DNA of 64,000 bases from AP-15 sp963702685 (GCA_963702685.1 CAVPDQ010000004.1:124001-188000); one strand, 5' to 3'; shown: positions 17,114-27,631, counted from the stretch's first letter. The notes: generated from the sequence alone by a model not told the origin. Program-made: numbers and translations.

Positions 17114-18168
17114 TGCGGCGGCGCCGCCCGCTCCTGGTCGAGGGGCTGACCGCCCTCGGCCTCGTCGCCGCCCCGTATGTTCTGCCGCCTCTCGGCTTTG
17201 CCCCGAACACGGTCAACCAGATCCTGGTCTGGGGCCTGTTCGGCATCGGCTTCGATATCCTGTTCGGCTATACCGGGCTCTTGTCGTTCGGCCAGTCGGC
17301 GTTTTACGGCACCGGCGGGTTTGTCGCCGCCTATCTCCTCGTAAACAATCTGATGTCGAATGTCGTGGCGGCGCTCGTCGTCGGCACGGTCGGCGCCGCA
17401 TTGGCCGGGGTCGCGGTCGGTGTCGTGGCGCTGCGCCGCACCGGCATCTACTTCGCGATGATCACGGTGGCGATCGCCGAGATGTTCTTTTTTGTCGAGA
17501 ACTCGCCGCTCTCCGCCTGGACCGGCGGCGAGAACGGGTTGCCGGGCGTGCCGGCGCCGAAATTCTCCTTCGCCGGCTTCAGCTATCAGGTCGGCACCGG
17601 CTGGTCGATGTACGGGTTTCTCGCCGTCTGCTACTTCATCGGCATCGTCCTGGCGCTGCGCATCGTGCGCTCGCCGGTCGGCGCGATATTGAGCGCGATC
17701 CGCGACAACCCGCTGCGGGCGCGGGCGGTCGGCCACAGGGTCGGTCTCTACAAGCTCGCCGCCTTTGTCATCGCCGCCGCCTATGCCGGGTTTGCCGGCG
17801 GGCTCCTCGGCGTCTTGCAAGGCTTTATGCCGCCCGACGCCTTCACCTTCGACACCTCGGGCCAGTTGGTGATGCAGACCGCGATCGGCGGCGTCGGCAC
17901 CCTCTTCGGCCCGTTGCTCGGGTGCGGCGGTCTGGCTCTTTCTGCGCGACTTTCTGCAGGCCGTGGTCGGGCTCGGCAGCGCCTGGAAGCTGGTGCTCGG
18001 GCTGGTCTTCGTGCTGCTCGTCTGTTTCCTGCGCCGCGGCCTGATCGGCGGCCTGAAGGATCTCTTCGCAATTCTCGCGGCACCCCGGCATCCGCCCGCC
18101 CCCGAGGCGGCGCCGGCACCCGCCGCCGCACCGCTCGCCAGCATCGGCCCGCTGCGCCGCCGCCATGA
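17113..18168 (+). CDS. livM: LivM permease domain, cut by a frameshift from LivG
   Basis: As sequenced 351 residues. Residues 1-272 are a good LivM permease (NTVNQILVWGLFGIGFDILF, YTGLLSFGQSAFYG, VGHRVGLYKLAAFVIAAAYA, TAIGGVGTLFGPLLG). From about 17930 the frame degenerates into Ala/Arg-rich sequence. A one-base shift in the ctcgggtgcgg run restores AAVWLFLRDFLQAVVGLGSA, which runs without a stop into the LivG ATPase. The real product is therefore probably a single permease-ATPase fusion of about 607 residues covering 17113-18937. Such LivM-LivG fusions exist in alphaproteobacteria. The indel may be an assembly error. Confidence 0.8.
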   Translation: MRRRRPLLVEGLTALGLVAAPYVLPPLGFAPNTVNQILVWGLFGIGFDILFGYTGLLSFGQSAFYGTGGFVAAYLLVNNLMSNVVAALVVGTVGAALAGVAVGVVALRRTGIYFAMITVAIAEMFFFVENSPLSAWTGGENGLPGVPAPKFSFAGFSYQVGTGWSMYGFLAVCYFIGIVLALRIVRSPVGAILSAIRDNPLRARAVGHRVGLYKLAAFVIAAAYAGFAGGLLGVLQGFMPPDAFTFDTSGQLVMQTAIGGVGTLFGPLLGCGGLALSARLSAGRGRARQRLEAGARAGLRAARLFPAPRPDRRPEGSLRNSRGTPASARPRGGAGTRRRTARQHRPAAPPP

Positions 18169-18933
18169 GACGGCGTTTTCCGGGCCGGCGCTCGAAGCCC
18201 GCGGGCTGACCAAATCGTTTGGCGGCCTCGTCGCCAACCGCAACATCGATTTCGCCGTCGAGCCGGGCGAATTGCGCGCGATCATCGGCCCGAACGGTGC
18301 CGGCAAGAGCACGTTCTTCAAGATGCTGACCTGCGAATTGCCGCCGAGCGCCGGGCAGATCTTTTTCCACGGCCGCGATATCACCGGCATGGATGTTTCG
18401 CGCGTGTGCCAGCTCGGGCTGACCAAGAGCTATCAGGTCAACCAGCTGTTCGCCCGGCTGACCTTGCGCGAAAACATCGTGATCGCGGCCCTGGCCGAGC
18501 GCCGCGGCACCTTCCGCCTCGACCTGATGCGCCGGATCGACCGGGTGCGCGGCCTCGACACCCAGGTCGAAAGCACATTGGCGCTGGTCGGGCTCGCCGC
18601 GCGCGCCGATGTCCCGGTCGCCGAGCTCGCCTATGGCGAAAAGCGGCGGCTCGAAATCGGCCTGGCGCTCGCCGCCTCGCCCTCCTTGCTGCTGCTCGAC
18701 GAGCCGCTGGCCGGGATGAGCCCGCGCGAGCGGGGCGAGACCGTGCAGCTTTTGAAAAACATCCGCCGCGGGCGCACCCTCGTCGTCGTCGAGCACGACA
18801 TGGATGCGGTCTTCGAGCTGGCCGAGCGCATCACCGTATTGCACGAAGGGGCCCTCTTGGCCGAGGGGACGCCCGCCGAAATCCAACGCAACGCGCTGGT
18901 CCAGGAAGCCTATTTGGGCGGGGTCGCGGCGGC

Positions 18934-18937
<4 letters not shown>
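17963..18937 (+). CDS. livG: LivG ATPase with an N-terminal piece of LivM (fusion partner)
   Basis: The first 35 residues are the last LivM helix (LGLVFVLLVCFLRRGLIGGL). A Pro/Ala-rich linker follows, then a LivG ATP-binding domain (LEARGLTKSFGGLVANRNID; Walker A GPNGAGKST; LTKSYQVNQLFARLTLRENI, the LivG/F-type segment; a signature-like AELAYGEKRRLEIGLAL; Walker B LLLLDEPLAGMSP; H-loop VVVEHDMDAVF). There is no ribosome site for the GTG at 17963, and the membrane helix before the linker shows it belongs to the upstream permease. It overlaps livF by GTGA. Confidence 0.85.
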
Positions 18938-19635
<698 letters not shown>

Positions 19636-19670
19636 GCGGGCCGATTTCGCTCCCCGGGCAATCGCAAAGC

Positions 19671-21449
19671 TCAGGCGCCGATCGGGAGCTCGGTCGCGGG
19701 CGAGGCTTGCGGCGCGAATTGGGTGCGGTAATAGCCGGCAAAGACGCCGTCGCGGCGCAACAGCTCGGAAAGGCTGCCCTCTTCGACAATGACGCCGCCG
19801 CGGAGGACCGCGATGCGGTCGCAGCGCCGCACCGTCGAGAGGCGATGGGCGATGATAAAGGTGGTGCGGCCCTGCATCAGCCGGTCGATCCCTTCCATGA
19901 CCAGCGCTTCGGTCGCGACGTCGAGCGCCGAGGTCGGCTCGTCGAGGATCAGGATCGGCGCATCGCGCAATAGGGCGCGGGCGATCGTGATGCGCTGCTT
20001 TTCGCCTTCCGACAGGGCCCAGCCGGCTTCGCCGACGACCGTGTCCCAGCCCTCGGGCAATGCGGCGATCAGGTCGTCGAGGCAGGCGAGCCGTGCCGCC
20101 CGTGCGATCGCCGCCTCGTCGGCGCCAGGCCGGCCATAGGCGATGTTGTCGCGCAGCGACAGCGGGAAAACCAGCGGCGGCTGCAGCACCAGACCGATCT
20201 GGCGGCGCAGCGATTTGAGCGTGTATTCGCGCAGATCGACGCCGTCGATCGCGACCGTCCCGGCAGTGGGGTCGAAGAATTGCGGCAGCAATGAGAGGAG
20301 GGTCGATTTGCCGGCCCCGGTCGGGCCGACGATGGCGATCTTTTCGCCCGGCTCGGCGCACAGATCGATGCCGGTCAATACCGGGATGCCGGGCCGGTAG
20401 GAAAAGGCGACATGGCGCCAGGCGACGGCACCGCGCGCCCCCTCGGCCGGAAAATTGCGCGCGCCGTCCTCGAGGTCGGGTGCGGTATCGAGCACCTCGA
20501 ACACGCGCCGCGCGCCGACCCTGGCGCCGGCGATCAACCCCCAGCTCTGCGTCATCTGGTTGATCGGCGCGTAAAGCTGGGCGAGGTAGGAGATAAAGAC
20601 GATGAGCTCTCCGATCGTCAGCCGGCCCGACAAAGCCGCGCGGGCGCCGGCATAGACCACGAGAGCCGTCCCTGCCGCGATCATCAGGTTGACAGCACCC
20701 GAATAAAGCGTCTGCCAGCTGTAGAGCCGCAACGTCGCGCGCAAGCTTTCGCGGCTCGCGCCCATAAACCGGCGATGCTCGTCCTCCTCCTTGGCAAAAG
20801 CCTGGACCACCTTGATCGACGCCATCGTCCATTGGACGAGCGAATAGACCCGGCTCTCGGTCACCCGCACCTCGCCGGCGACATCGATGATCTTGCGGTT
20901 GAAGACCGCGATCAGCGCGAAGAGGGCCGGAACCACGATCAGCGACAGCAGGGTCAGGACCGGATCGAGCGGAAACAGGATCGCGAGCATGCCGGCGAGG
21001 AGCACGACAGCGCTGAGGATCGGCAGCGCGCCGTTCATGATCATCGTCTGCACGGCAAAGCTGTCGGCGGTGATCCGGTAGAGCAGGTCGCCGACGCGCT
21101 GGCGGCCGTGAAAGGCGAGCGAGAGGCGTTGCAGATGCGCGTAGAGCGCGCCGCGCAGGTCGTTGACCATGTTCTGGCCGACCCGGATCGTCGTGTAGTT
21201 GTGCAGCAATGTCAGCGCGCCGCTGCCGAGATGGATGGCGACGATGCCGATACAGGAGAAAAGGAGAAGCCGAGTGGGCGGCCAACCCGGCGAGAAGCCC
21301 AGCGGCTTGCCGCCGAGGACATTGTCGATGACCACCTTCAGCGGCCATGGCTTCAGCAGCTCGAAGCCGGTGATCAGAAACACCTGGGCCAGCGCCCAGG
21401 CGACCTGCCAGCGATAGGGGCGCAGATACGGAAAAAGCTTGTTGAGCAC
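19671..21449 (-). CDS. MsbA-like ABC exporter (permease-ATPase)
   Basis: A 592-residue homodimeric half-transporter. Six membrane helices in residues 1-310 (ALAQVFLITGFELLKPWPLK, LLLFSCIGIVAIHLGSGALT and others) are followed by an ATPase with Walker A GPTGAGKST, a degenerate signature ALSEGEKQRI, Walker B ILILDEPTSALD and H-loop IIAHRLSTV. The GTG at 21449 gives VLNKLFPYLRPYRW, the usual start of this group; the frame open further upstream is an antisense-like artefact. It sits immediately downstream of the glycosidase-glycosyltransferase gene, so it probably exports a lipid-linked sugar or polysaccharide precursor. The LSGGQ-to-LSEGE change is common in this subfamily. Confidence 0.88.
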   Translation of the reverse strand: MLNKLFPYLRPYRWQVAWALAQVFLITGFELLKPWPLKVVIDNVLGGKPLGFSPGWPPTRLLLFSCIGIVAIHLGSGALTLLHNYTTIRVGQNMVNDLRGALYAHLQRLSLAFHGRQRVGDLLYRITADSFAVQTMIMNGALPILSAVVLLAGMLAILFPLDPVLTLLSLIVVPALFALIAVFNRKIIDVAGEVRVTESRVYSLVQWTMASIKVVQAFAKEEDEHRRFMGASRESLRATLRLYSWQTLYSGAVNLMIAAGTALVVYAGARAALSGRLTIGELIVFISYLAQLYAPINQMTQSWGLIAGARVGARRVFEVLDTAPDLEDGARNFPAEGARGAVAWRHVAFSYRPGIPVLTGIDLCAEPGEKIAIVGPTGAGKSTLLSLLPQFFDPTAGTVAIDGVDLREYTLKSLRRQIGLVLQPPLVFPLSLRDNIAYGRPGADEAAIARAARLACLDDLIAALPEGWDTVVGEAGWALSEGEKQRITIARALLRDAPILILDEPTSALDVATEALVMEGIDRLMQGRTTFIIAHRLSTVRRCDRIAVLRGGVIVEEGSLSELLRRDGVFAGYYRTQFAPQASPATELPIGA

Positions 21450-24091
21450 GCTGCTAGCGCGGCGCGGCGACGCGCTCCCCGGCGGCGCGCTCCCCGGCCG
21501 GTGGCGCGCTCCACTGGCAGCAGCCGGACCTCTTTGGCGACGGTCTCGACGATGCGGTGGATCAGGCGGCCAAAGCCGGCGAGCTGCCAGGCCATGGCGG
21601 CGAACCCGGCGAGCCCGGCGCCGGCGATGGCCGCCGCGGCGAGCGGCGCGCCGAGGATCAGCGCGAGCGCCGTCAATGCCGCGCAGCCGCGCAGCAGAAA
21701 GCGGGCGGGTGCCGCAAAGCGCATCGTGCAGCGCACGCGCAACAGCCGTTTTGCGCCGCCATGGTTCTCGGTGCAGACCAGGATCATCGACCGGCCGCCG
21801 AGACCGCGCGCGATTTCGAGGTCCCAGCCGCTCCACCCGGTGTCGGTTGCGACGACGTATTTGTGCGGCAGCAGAAAGTCGGTGAGGGCGCCGAGCAGCG
21901 CTTCTTTTTCGGTGCCTTCATCGCTCCAATAGGCGAGATCGAGGGCGCGATCGGCCCAGGCGATGCGCGGTCGCTGCTCGGCCGGGGGAAGCCCGATATG
22001 AGTGTGCCCGCGCATGCCGCGCAGGCGCCATTTGAGCCGCTCCCAGCCGCGCAGCAGCGGCCCCAGATAGATCAGCAAAGCGACCAGCGCGCGCGCCTTC
22101 AGCCCGGTAAAGCGGCGGTCGATCGGCGCCTTGCGCGCGCCGTTGACGCACATCGCAGCCGTCGTCAAGAGCGGCACGGCAAAGAGCCACCACCAGCCGC
22201 CGAGCGCGATGCCGACGAGCGCCAGAACGAGGGCAGCAGCACTCCATTCGAAGCTCAGAGGCAGGAACGCGCCGAGCGAGGCGGGCGGCTCGTACAAGGT
22301 CTGGAACAGGCCGCGCCCGAACACACCCGAATAGATCACCGGCCGGCGCGACAGCAGCAGCGCGGTCGACAGGTCGCCGTAAATCCGCCCCAGCCACTTC
22401 GCCTGCCCGAACATGTTGAAACGGAACGGGTGCTTCGCATAGACGAGCGCCTCGGCCTTGCCGTAGCCCTGCTGCTGGCGGCAATAGGCCGCGACCGTGT
22501 TGCGGCGGAAATGCCAGACGACGGCGGCCGGGCTGAAGCCGATCGCATAGCCGGCATCCTGGAACCGCCAGCAGATGTCGACATCGTCGCCGGCGGCGCG
22601 ATAGACCGGGTCGAAGCCGCCGAGCCGCAGCAACGCGTCGCGCCGGAACGCCATGTTGCAGCCGGCGATGTGCTCGGCGGCCTCGTCGCCGATCAGCACA
22701 TGCGTTGGGCCGCCCGGCGACACCGCGACCGCGGCCGGGACGAGGCTGTCCTCGGGCGGCGGGAAATTCGGGCCGCCGCAGGCGGCAAGTCCGCTCGCCT
22801 CCATCTTGGCGACAAGATAGGTCAGCCAATCGGGGTCGGCGACGCAGTCGCTGTCGGTATAGGCGACGATCTCGCCGGTCGCGGCCTCGGCGCCGACGTT
22901 GCGGGCGACGGAGAGCCCCCGGTTGGGCTGGCTGATGATCCGGCAATAGCCAAAGCTTTCGGCGATTTCGAGGGTACGGTCGCGCGACCCGTCATTGACG
23001 ACGACGACCTCGTAATCGGGGTAGCTCAGCACCGCGAGCGAGGCGAGGCACTGCTCCATCGTGCGCTCGGCGTTGTAGGCGCACACGACGACCGAAACCC
23101 GCGGATGCCGGGGCAGCGCGGCGGGCAGCGGACCCGAATAACATTCCTCGACGGCGGCGAGGGCCGGTTTTGGGCGGCGTTCGCGGTCGACGAGGCCGAA
23201 CGCCCAATCCGCAATCGGATGACCGCCGGTGAACCACTCGTCGGTCCAGGCAAAGACAAAAGTCCCGGCGACCCCCGCCGCGAACGCGGCGCGGACTTGC
23301 CAGGAAAGAATATCGCGCTGCTCCGCTTCGCCCTGGCGCAACGAATCGACGCCGAATTCGGTCAAGAGCAGCGGCTTGTCGGCGGCGAGGTTGTGCAGCC
23401 GGGCGATATAGCGGCGGAACGCCGCCTCGTCGTGCAGGTAGACGTTGAAGCAAATAAAATCGGTGAAATCGATCGTCAGATATTCTGTCGACGGGAAATT
23501 GGCATAGCTGACGAGCGCTTCGGGGTGTTCGGTCTTGACCAGCGCCAGCAGGTCGCGGACAAACCGGCGCACCTTCTCCGCCCCGTGCCAGCGGACCATG
23601 TCCGGCGGGATCTCGTTGCCGACGAGATAGGCGAAAATCGCCGGGTGACGGGCGCAGCCGCGCACCCCGGAGGCGACCGCCTCGCGGATCCGGGCCTGAA
23701 CCGTGGGGCTGTCGAGAAAGGCGACATGCTGCGACCACGGAAGCCCGACGAGGAGCCTCAACCCGGCGCGCTCGGCCGCGTCGAGCAGCCATAGCGGCGG
23801 CACGGTAAAGACCCGCACGGTGTTGATCCCGGCCGCCGCCATCAGCGCGAAGTCGCGCACCGCAATCGCCGCTTCCGGAAATTGTGCGCCGTGGCTGCCG
23901 ACGGCGAAGGGGCCGTAGGTGACGCCCTTGACGAAATGCTTGTGCTCGCCGGCGAAGAAGAATTTGCCCTGAACGCTGATCGGACCCGGCGCCGCCGCGG
24001 TCACCGGCGCCGGCACTGGCACCGGCACCGGCACCGGCACTGGCGCTGGCTGGGGACGCGCCTCGAATTCGGCGGTCTCGACGATTGTCAT
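21374..24091 (-). CDS. glycoside-hydrolase-like / GT2 glycosyltransferase fusion
   Basis: A 905-residue two-domain protein. After a Pro-Val linker (residues about 14-32), residues 40-360 resemble a GH2/GH5-type TIM barrel: GKFFFAGEHKHFVKGVTYGP, AYLVGNEIPPDM with a candidate acid/base Glu, and LLLTEFGVDSL with the candidate nucleophile. Residues 370-640 are a GT2 domain: VSVVVCAYNAERTMEQCLAS, the metal-binding YTDSDCVADP, and GDDVDICWRFQDAGY. Three or four membrane helices and a basic tail follow. The frame overruns the ABC exporter start by 76 bp. A one-base shift at about 21500 instead reads GERAAGERVAAPR and stops at 21454, five bases before that start, so the tail is probably frameshifted. 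Role: membrane-bound polymer synthesis with built-in trimming, by inference. Confidence 0.78.
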   Translation of the reverse strand: MTIVETAEFEARPQPAPVPVPVPVPVPAPVTAAAPGPISVQGKFFFAGEHKHFVKGVTYGPFAVGSHGAQFPEAAIAVRDFALMAAAGINTVRVFTVPPLWLLDAAERAGLRLLVGLPWSQHVAFLDSPTVQARIREAVASGVRGCARHPAIFAYLVGNEIPPDMVRWHGAEKVRRFVRDLLALVKTEHPEALVSYANFPSTEYLTIDFTDFICFNVYLHDEAAFRRYIARLHNLAADKPLLLTEFGVDSLRQGEAEQRDILSWQVRAAFAAGVAGTFVFAWTDEWFTGGHPIADWAFGLVDRERRPKPALAAVEECYSGPLPAALPRHPRVSVVVCAYNAERTMEQCLASLAVLSYPDYEVVVVNDGSRDRTLEIAESFGYCRIISQPNRGLSVARNVGAEAATGEIVAYTDSDCVADPDWLTYLVAKMEASGLAACGGPNFPPPEDSLVPAAVAVSPGGPTHVLIGDEAAEHIAGCNMAFRRDALLRLGGFDPVYRAAGDDVDICWRFQDAGYAIGFSPAAVVWHFRRNTVAAYCRQQQGYGKAEALVYAKHPFRFNMFGQAKWLGRIYGDLSTALLLSRRPVIYSGVFGRGLFQTLYEPPASLGAFLPLSFEWSAAALVLALVGIALGGWWWLFAVPLLTTAAMCVNGARKAPIDRRFTGLKARALVALLIYLGPLLRGWERLKWRLRGMRGHTHIGLPPAEQRPRIAWADRALDLAYWSDEGTEKEALLGALTDFLLPHKYVVATDTGWSGWDLEIARGLGGRSMILVCTENHGGAKRLLRVRCTMRFAAPARFLLRGCAALTALALILGAPLAAAAIAGAGLAGFAAMAWQLAGFGRLIHRIVETVAKEVRLLPVERATGRGARRRGARRRAALAACSTSFFRICAPIAGRSPGRWPRCF
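24003..24050. repeat. hexanucleotide tandem repeat coding a Pro-Val linker
   Basis: About eight copies of a ggcacc-type hexamer, with T and G variants, in frame inside the glycosyltransferase gene. On the minus strand it encodes alternating Pro-Val/Ala. Slippage would change linker length without breaking the frame. Confidence 0.75.
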
Positions 24092-24180
24092 TCCCTCGAA
24101 TTCCCGGGATTGCGCGCAAGACTCGGCTGGCGCCGAACCTGCGCTGGCGACAACCCCGGCACAACGCGCGGCACGCCGAG

Positions 24181-25158
24181 TCATTCCGCGCGGCGGGCAT
24201 GCCAGGCAAAAGTCGTTCGCACGATCGTGTCGAGATCGGAAAGCTGCGGCCGCCAATCCAGAGTCTCGCCGGCGAGGCGCGGGTCGGCGACCAGCGCCGG
24301 CGGGTCGCCCGGCCGCCGCGGCGCGGCCCGCCAAGGGAGCTTCTGCCCGCCGGCCATTTCCACCGCAGCGATCACTTCGCGCACCGAATGGCCGCGGCCG
24401 GTGCCGAGATTGAGGGCGATGGCGCCGCCCCCGGCGGCCAGATATTCGAGCGCGCGCAGATGGGCGGCGGCGAGGTCCTCGACATGGACATAGTCGCGGA
24501 TCGCCGTGCCGTCCGGCGTCGGATGATCGGTGCCGTAGACGTCGAGCTGCCGGCGGCCGAGCGCGGCTTCGACGGCCAACGGCACCAGGCGGGTCTCGGG
24601 ATCGTGGCGGGCGCCGATCTCGCTGTCGCGGTCGGCGCCGGCGGCGTTGAAATAGCGCAAAGCCACCGAGCGGATGCCGTAGGCCTCGCCGTACCAGCGC
24701 AGCGCGCGCTCGACCGCGAGCTTGGTCTCGCCATAGGGATTGACCGGGTGTTGCGGTGCGGTCTCCGCGACCGGCACGGTTTCGGGGATCCCGTAGGTTG
24801 CGCAAGTCGAGGAAAACACGATCCGGTCGATCCCGGCCTCGCGCATCGCCGCGAACAGCGACAAGCTGCCGACGAGGTTGTTGGCGTAGTAAACCGCAGG
24901 ATCGGACATCGATTTACCGACATAGGCATAGCCGGCGAAATGCATCACCGCCGACACCCGGAATTCGGCCAAGGCTGCGGATAATCGCGCGCGATCAGTG
25001 AGATCGCCTTCGATCAAGGGCCCCCAGCGGACCGCCTCGCGATGCCCGCGCGACAGATTGTCGAGGACCACGGGCCGGTACCCCGCCCGCGACAAAGTCT
25101 TGCAGGTCTGGGCGCCGATATATCCCGCCCCACCCGTAACCAGCACCGATTGAGACAT
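24181..25158 (-). CDS. galE: UDP-glucose 4-epimerase
   Basis: A 325-residue extended-SDR epimerase interconverting UDP-glucose and UDP-galactose in the cytoplasm with bound NAD. The Rossmann motif is VTGGAGYIGAQT. The catalytic Ser/Tyr/Lys set lies in VFSSTCATYG and PYGETKLAVER. The substrate side shows ALRYFNAAGAD and DGTAIRDYVHVEDLA, as in true GalE. I used the ATG at 25158 (MSQSVLVTGG); 30 upstream codons stay open but are not family-like. It sits 89 bp after the glycosyltransferase start on the same strand and supplies that locus with UDP-galactose. Confidence 0.92.
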   Translation of the reverse strand: MSQSVLVTGGAGYIGAQTCKTLSRAGYRPVVLDNLSRGHREAVRWGPLIEGDLTDRARLSAALAEFRVSAVMHFAGYAYVGKSMSDPAVYYANNLVGSLSLFAAMREAGIDRIVFSSTCATYGIPETVPVAETAPQHPVNPYGETKLAVERALRWYGEAYGIRSVALRYFNAAGADRDSEIGARHDPETRLVPLAVEAALGRRQLDVYGTDHPTPDGTAIRDYVHVEDLAAAHLRALEYLAAGGGAIALNLGTGRGHSVREVIAAVEMAGGQKLPWRAAPRRPGDPPALVADPRLAGETLDWRPQLSDLDTIVRTTFAWHARRAE

Positions 25159-25277
25159 GCGCGCGGTCGCCTCCGTTGCGCTATGATCGCGACAACGCGC
25201 CGCCGCCGCCTGTTCTTCCTGGAATAAGCCGCCGGCCGCGCCGTTCATTGCTCCGTTCGCGATAGGGGCGGAAACAG

Positions 25278-26618
25278 ATGCGCATTGCAGTCGTCGGCAC
25301 CGGCTATGTGGGCTTGGTCTCGGGAGCGTGCTTTTCCGAGTTCGGCGTCGACGTCACCTGCATCGACCAGGACGCGGCCAAGATCGCTCGGCTGCGCGAC
25401 GGCGAGATGCCGATCTTCGAGCCCGGCCTCCAAGCGCTGGTGGCGAAGAACGCCGCCGCCGGGCGATTGGTCTTTACCACCGAGCTCGCCCCCGCGGTGG
25501 CTGGGGCCGACGCCGTGTTTATCGCGGTCGGCACCCCGTCGCGGCGCGGCGACGGCCATGCCGACCTCTCTTATGTGTTCGCTGCGGCCGAGGAGATCGG
25601 GCGGGCGCTGACCGATTATGCCGTGGTGGTGACAAAATCGACGGTGCCGGTCGGCACCGGCCGGCAGGTTGCGGCCATCTTGCAGCGGACGCGGCCGGCG
25701 GGCGGGTTCGACGTCGTCTCAAACCCCGAATTTCTGCGTGAAGGCTCGGCGATCGGCGATTTCATGCGCCCCGACCGGGTGGTGATCGGCAGCGACAGCG
25801 AGCGGGCGCAGGCGGTCATGCGCTCGCTTTACCGTCCGCTCTATCTGCTCGAAACGCCGATGCTGTTCACCGGCATCGAAACCGCGGAATTGATCAAATA
25901 CGCGGCGAACGCGTTTCTCGCGGCCAAGATCACGTTTATCAACGAAATCGCCGATCTGTGCGAGCGGGTCGGCGCCGATGTCCAGGACGTCGCCAACGGC
26001 ATCGGTCTCGACGGCCGCATCGGGCGCAAGTTTCTGCATGCGGGGCCCGGTTTTGGCGGATCGTGCTTTCCCAAGGATTGCCGCGCGCTGGTGCGCACCG
26101 CGCACGAGGCCGAGGCCGAATTGGCGATCGTCGAGGCGGTGCTGCGCGTCAACGAGGCGCGCAAGCTTGCGATGGCCGACAAGATCGTCGCCGCCTGCGG
26201 CGGCTCGGTCGCCGGCAAAACCGTCGCGGTGCTCGGCCTCACCTTCAAGCCCAACACCGACGATATGCGCGACAGCCCGAGCCTGGCGATCATCCCGGCC
26301 CTGGTCGCGGCGGGCGCCGAAATCCGCGCCTACGACCCCGAAGGCATGGCAGAGGCGAAAAAGCTGTTGCCCGGCATAGCGTATTGCGCGGACGCCTACG
26401 CGGCGATGGCGGGCGCCGATGCGCTCGTCATCCTGACCGAATGGAACGCGTTTCGCGCCCTCGATCTCGATCGCGTCACAAAGCTGCTGGCGCGCCCGCT
26501 GGTGATCGACCTGCGGAACATCTATCAGCCGGAAGAGATGGCGGCAGCGGGCTTGTCCTATGTCAGCATCGGCCGACCGCCGCGCCTGCAACGGCCCGCA
26601 TCGCGCATGTCGGCCTGA
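25278..26618 (+). CDS. ugd: UDP-glucose 6-dehydrogenase
   Basis: A 446-residue NAD-dependent enzyme oxidising UDP-glucose twice to UDP-glucuronate. N-terminal Rossmann MRIAVVGTGYVGLVSGACFS, then FITELAP-like middle segments, SNPEFLREGSAI, the catalytic-cysteine loop GPGFGGSCFPKDCRAL, and the C-terminal UDP-binding part (GLTFKPNTDDMRDSPSL). The order and length are standard. It is divergent from galE and 20 bp upstream of UDP-xylose synthase, so UDP-glucuronate made here feeds the next enzyme. Confidence 0.95.
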   Translation: MRIAVVGTGYVGLVSGACFSEFGVDVTCIDQDAAKIARLRDGEMPIFEPGLQALVAKNAAAGRLVFTTELAPAVAGADAVFIAVGTPSRRGDGHADLSYVFAAAEEIGRALTDYAVVVTKSTVPVGTGRQVAAILQRTRPAGGFDVVSNPEFLREGSAIGDFMRPDRVVIGSDSERAQAVMRSLYRPLYLLETPMLFTGIETAELIKYAANAFLAAKITFINEIADLCERVGADVQDVANGIGLDGRIGRKFLHAGPGFGGSCFPKDCRALVRTAHEAEAELAIVEAVLRVNEARKLAMADKIVAACGGSVAGKTVAVLGLTFKPNTDDMRDSPSLAIIPALVAAGAEIRAYDPEGMAEAKKLLPGIAYCADAYAAMAGADALVILTEWNAFRALDLDRVTKLLARPLVIDLRNIYQPEEMAAAGLSYVSIGRPPRLQRPASRMSA

Positions 26619-26638
26619 ACTAAGGGAAAGACCGTTCG

Positions 26639-27631
26639 ATGAGCGTTGTCGCCAAACGCGTTCTCGTCACCGGTGGCGCCGGATTTCTCGGCTCGCATCT
26701 CTGCGAGCGGCTCGTCGCCCTTGGCGACGACGTGCTGTGCGTCGACAACTACTTTACCGGGCGCAAAGACAACATCGTCGATCTCTTGGGCGATCCGCAT
26801 TTCGAGGCGATGCGGCACGACATCACCCACCCGCTTTTTGTCGAGGTCGACGAAATCTACAATCTTGCCTGTCCGGCCTCGCCGATCCATTACCAGTTCG
26901 ACCCGGTGCAGACGACCAAGACCAGCGTCATCGGCGCGATCAACATGCTCGGCCTCGCCAAACGGCTAAAGGCCAAAGTCTTCCAGGCTTCGACCTCCGA
27001 GGTTTACGGCGATCCGACGGTCCATCCGCAAATCGAAGCCTATCGCGGCAATGTCAACCCGATCGGGCCTCGCGCCTGCTATGACGAAGGAAAGCGCTGC
27101 GCCGAGACCCTGTTCTTCGATTACTACCGCCAGCACAATCTGAAGATTCGCGTTGCTCGCATCTTTAATACGTATGGGCCGCGCATGCATCCCAATGACG
27201 GCCGCGTCGTCTCCAACTTTATCGTGCAAGCGCTGGAGAACGCGCCGATCACCTTGTATGGCGACGGCACGCAGACGCGCGCTTTTTGCTATGTCGAGGA
27301 TCTGATCGACGGGTTTCTCGCGCTGATGGCGGCCGAGGACGACATCACCGGCCCGATGAACCTCGGCAACCCGGTCGAAACCTCGGTCGCCGAATTGGCC
27401 GCGCTGATCATCGAGCTGACCGGATCGCGCTCCGGGATCGTCTATCGCCCGCTGCCGATCGACGACCCGATCCAGCGCTGCCCGGATATCACCCAGGCGC
27501 GCGCCGTCATCGGCTGGGAGCCGCGCACCGAGCTGCGGCCAGGGCTGGAGCGCACGATCGCCTATTTCGACAGGCTGCTCTCGAAGCACGCTCACGCGGC
27601 GGTCGAGCGGGAGCCGCCCCCGGTCAAATAA
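26639..27631 (+). CDS. UDP-glucuronate decarboxylase (UDP-xylose synthase)
   Basis: A 330-residue extended-SDR enzyme that converts UDP-glucuronate to UDP-xylose with internal NAD recycling. Nucleotide site VTGGAGFLGSHLCERL. UXS-type markers are YFTGRKDNIVDL, EIYNLACPASPIHYQ, the QASTSEVYGDP serine motif, the YDEGKRCAE Tyr/Lys motif and NTYGPRMHPNDGRVVSNFI. The adjacent ugd supplies the substrate. Together with galE they make UDP-galactose, UDP-glucuronate and UDP-xylose for the polysaccharide genes. It ends three bases from the convergent cysNC gene. Confidence 0.92.
   Translation: MSVVAKRVLVTGGAGFLGSHLCERLVALGDDVLCVDNYFTGRKDNIVDLLGDPHFEAMRHDITHPLFVEVDEIYNLACPASPIHYQFDPVQTTKTSVIGAINMLGLAKRLKAKVFQASTSEVYGDPTVHPQIEAYRGNVNPIGPRACYDEGKRCAETLFFDYYRQHNLKIRVARIFNTYGPRMHPNDGRVVSNFIVQALENAPITLYGDGTQTRAFCYVEDLIDGFLALMAAEDDITGPMNLGNPVETSVAELAALIIELTGSRSGIVYRPLPIDDPIQRCPDITQARAVIGWEPRTELRPGLERTIAYFDRLLSKHAHAAVEREPPPVK

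Noticed and set aside
24003..24050. Short regular repeat considered as a CRISPR or iteron array
   Set aside because: The 6-bp period lies inside an open frame and encodes a Pro-Val linker. There are no spacers.
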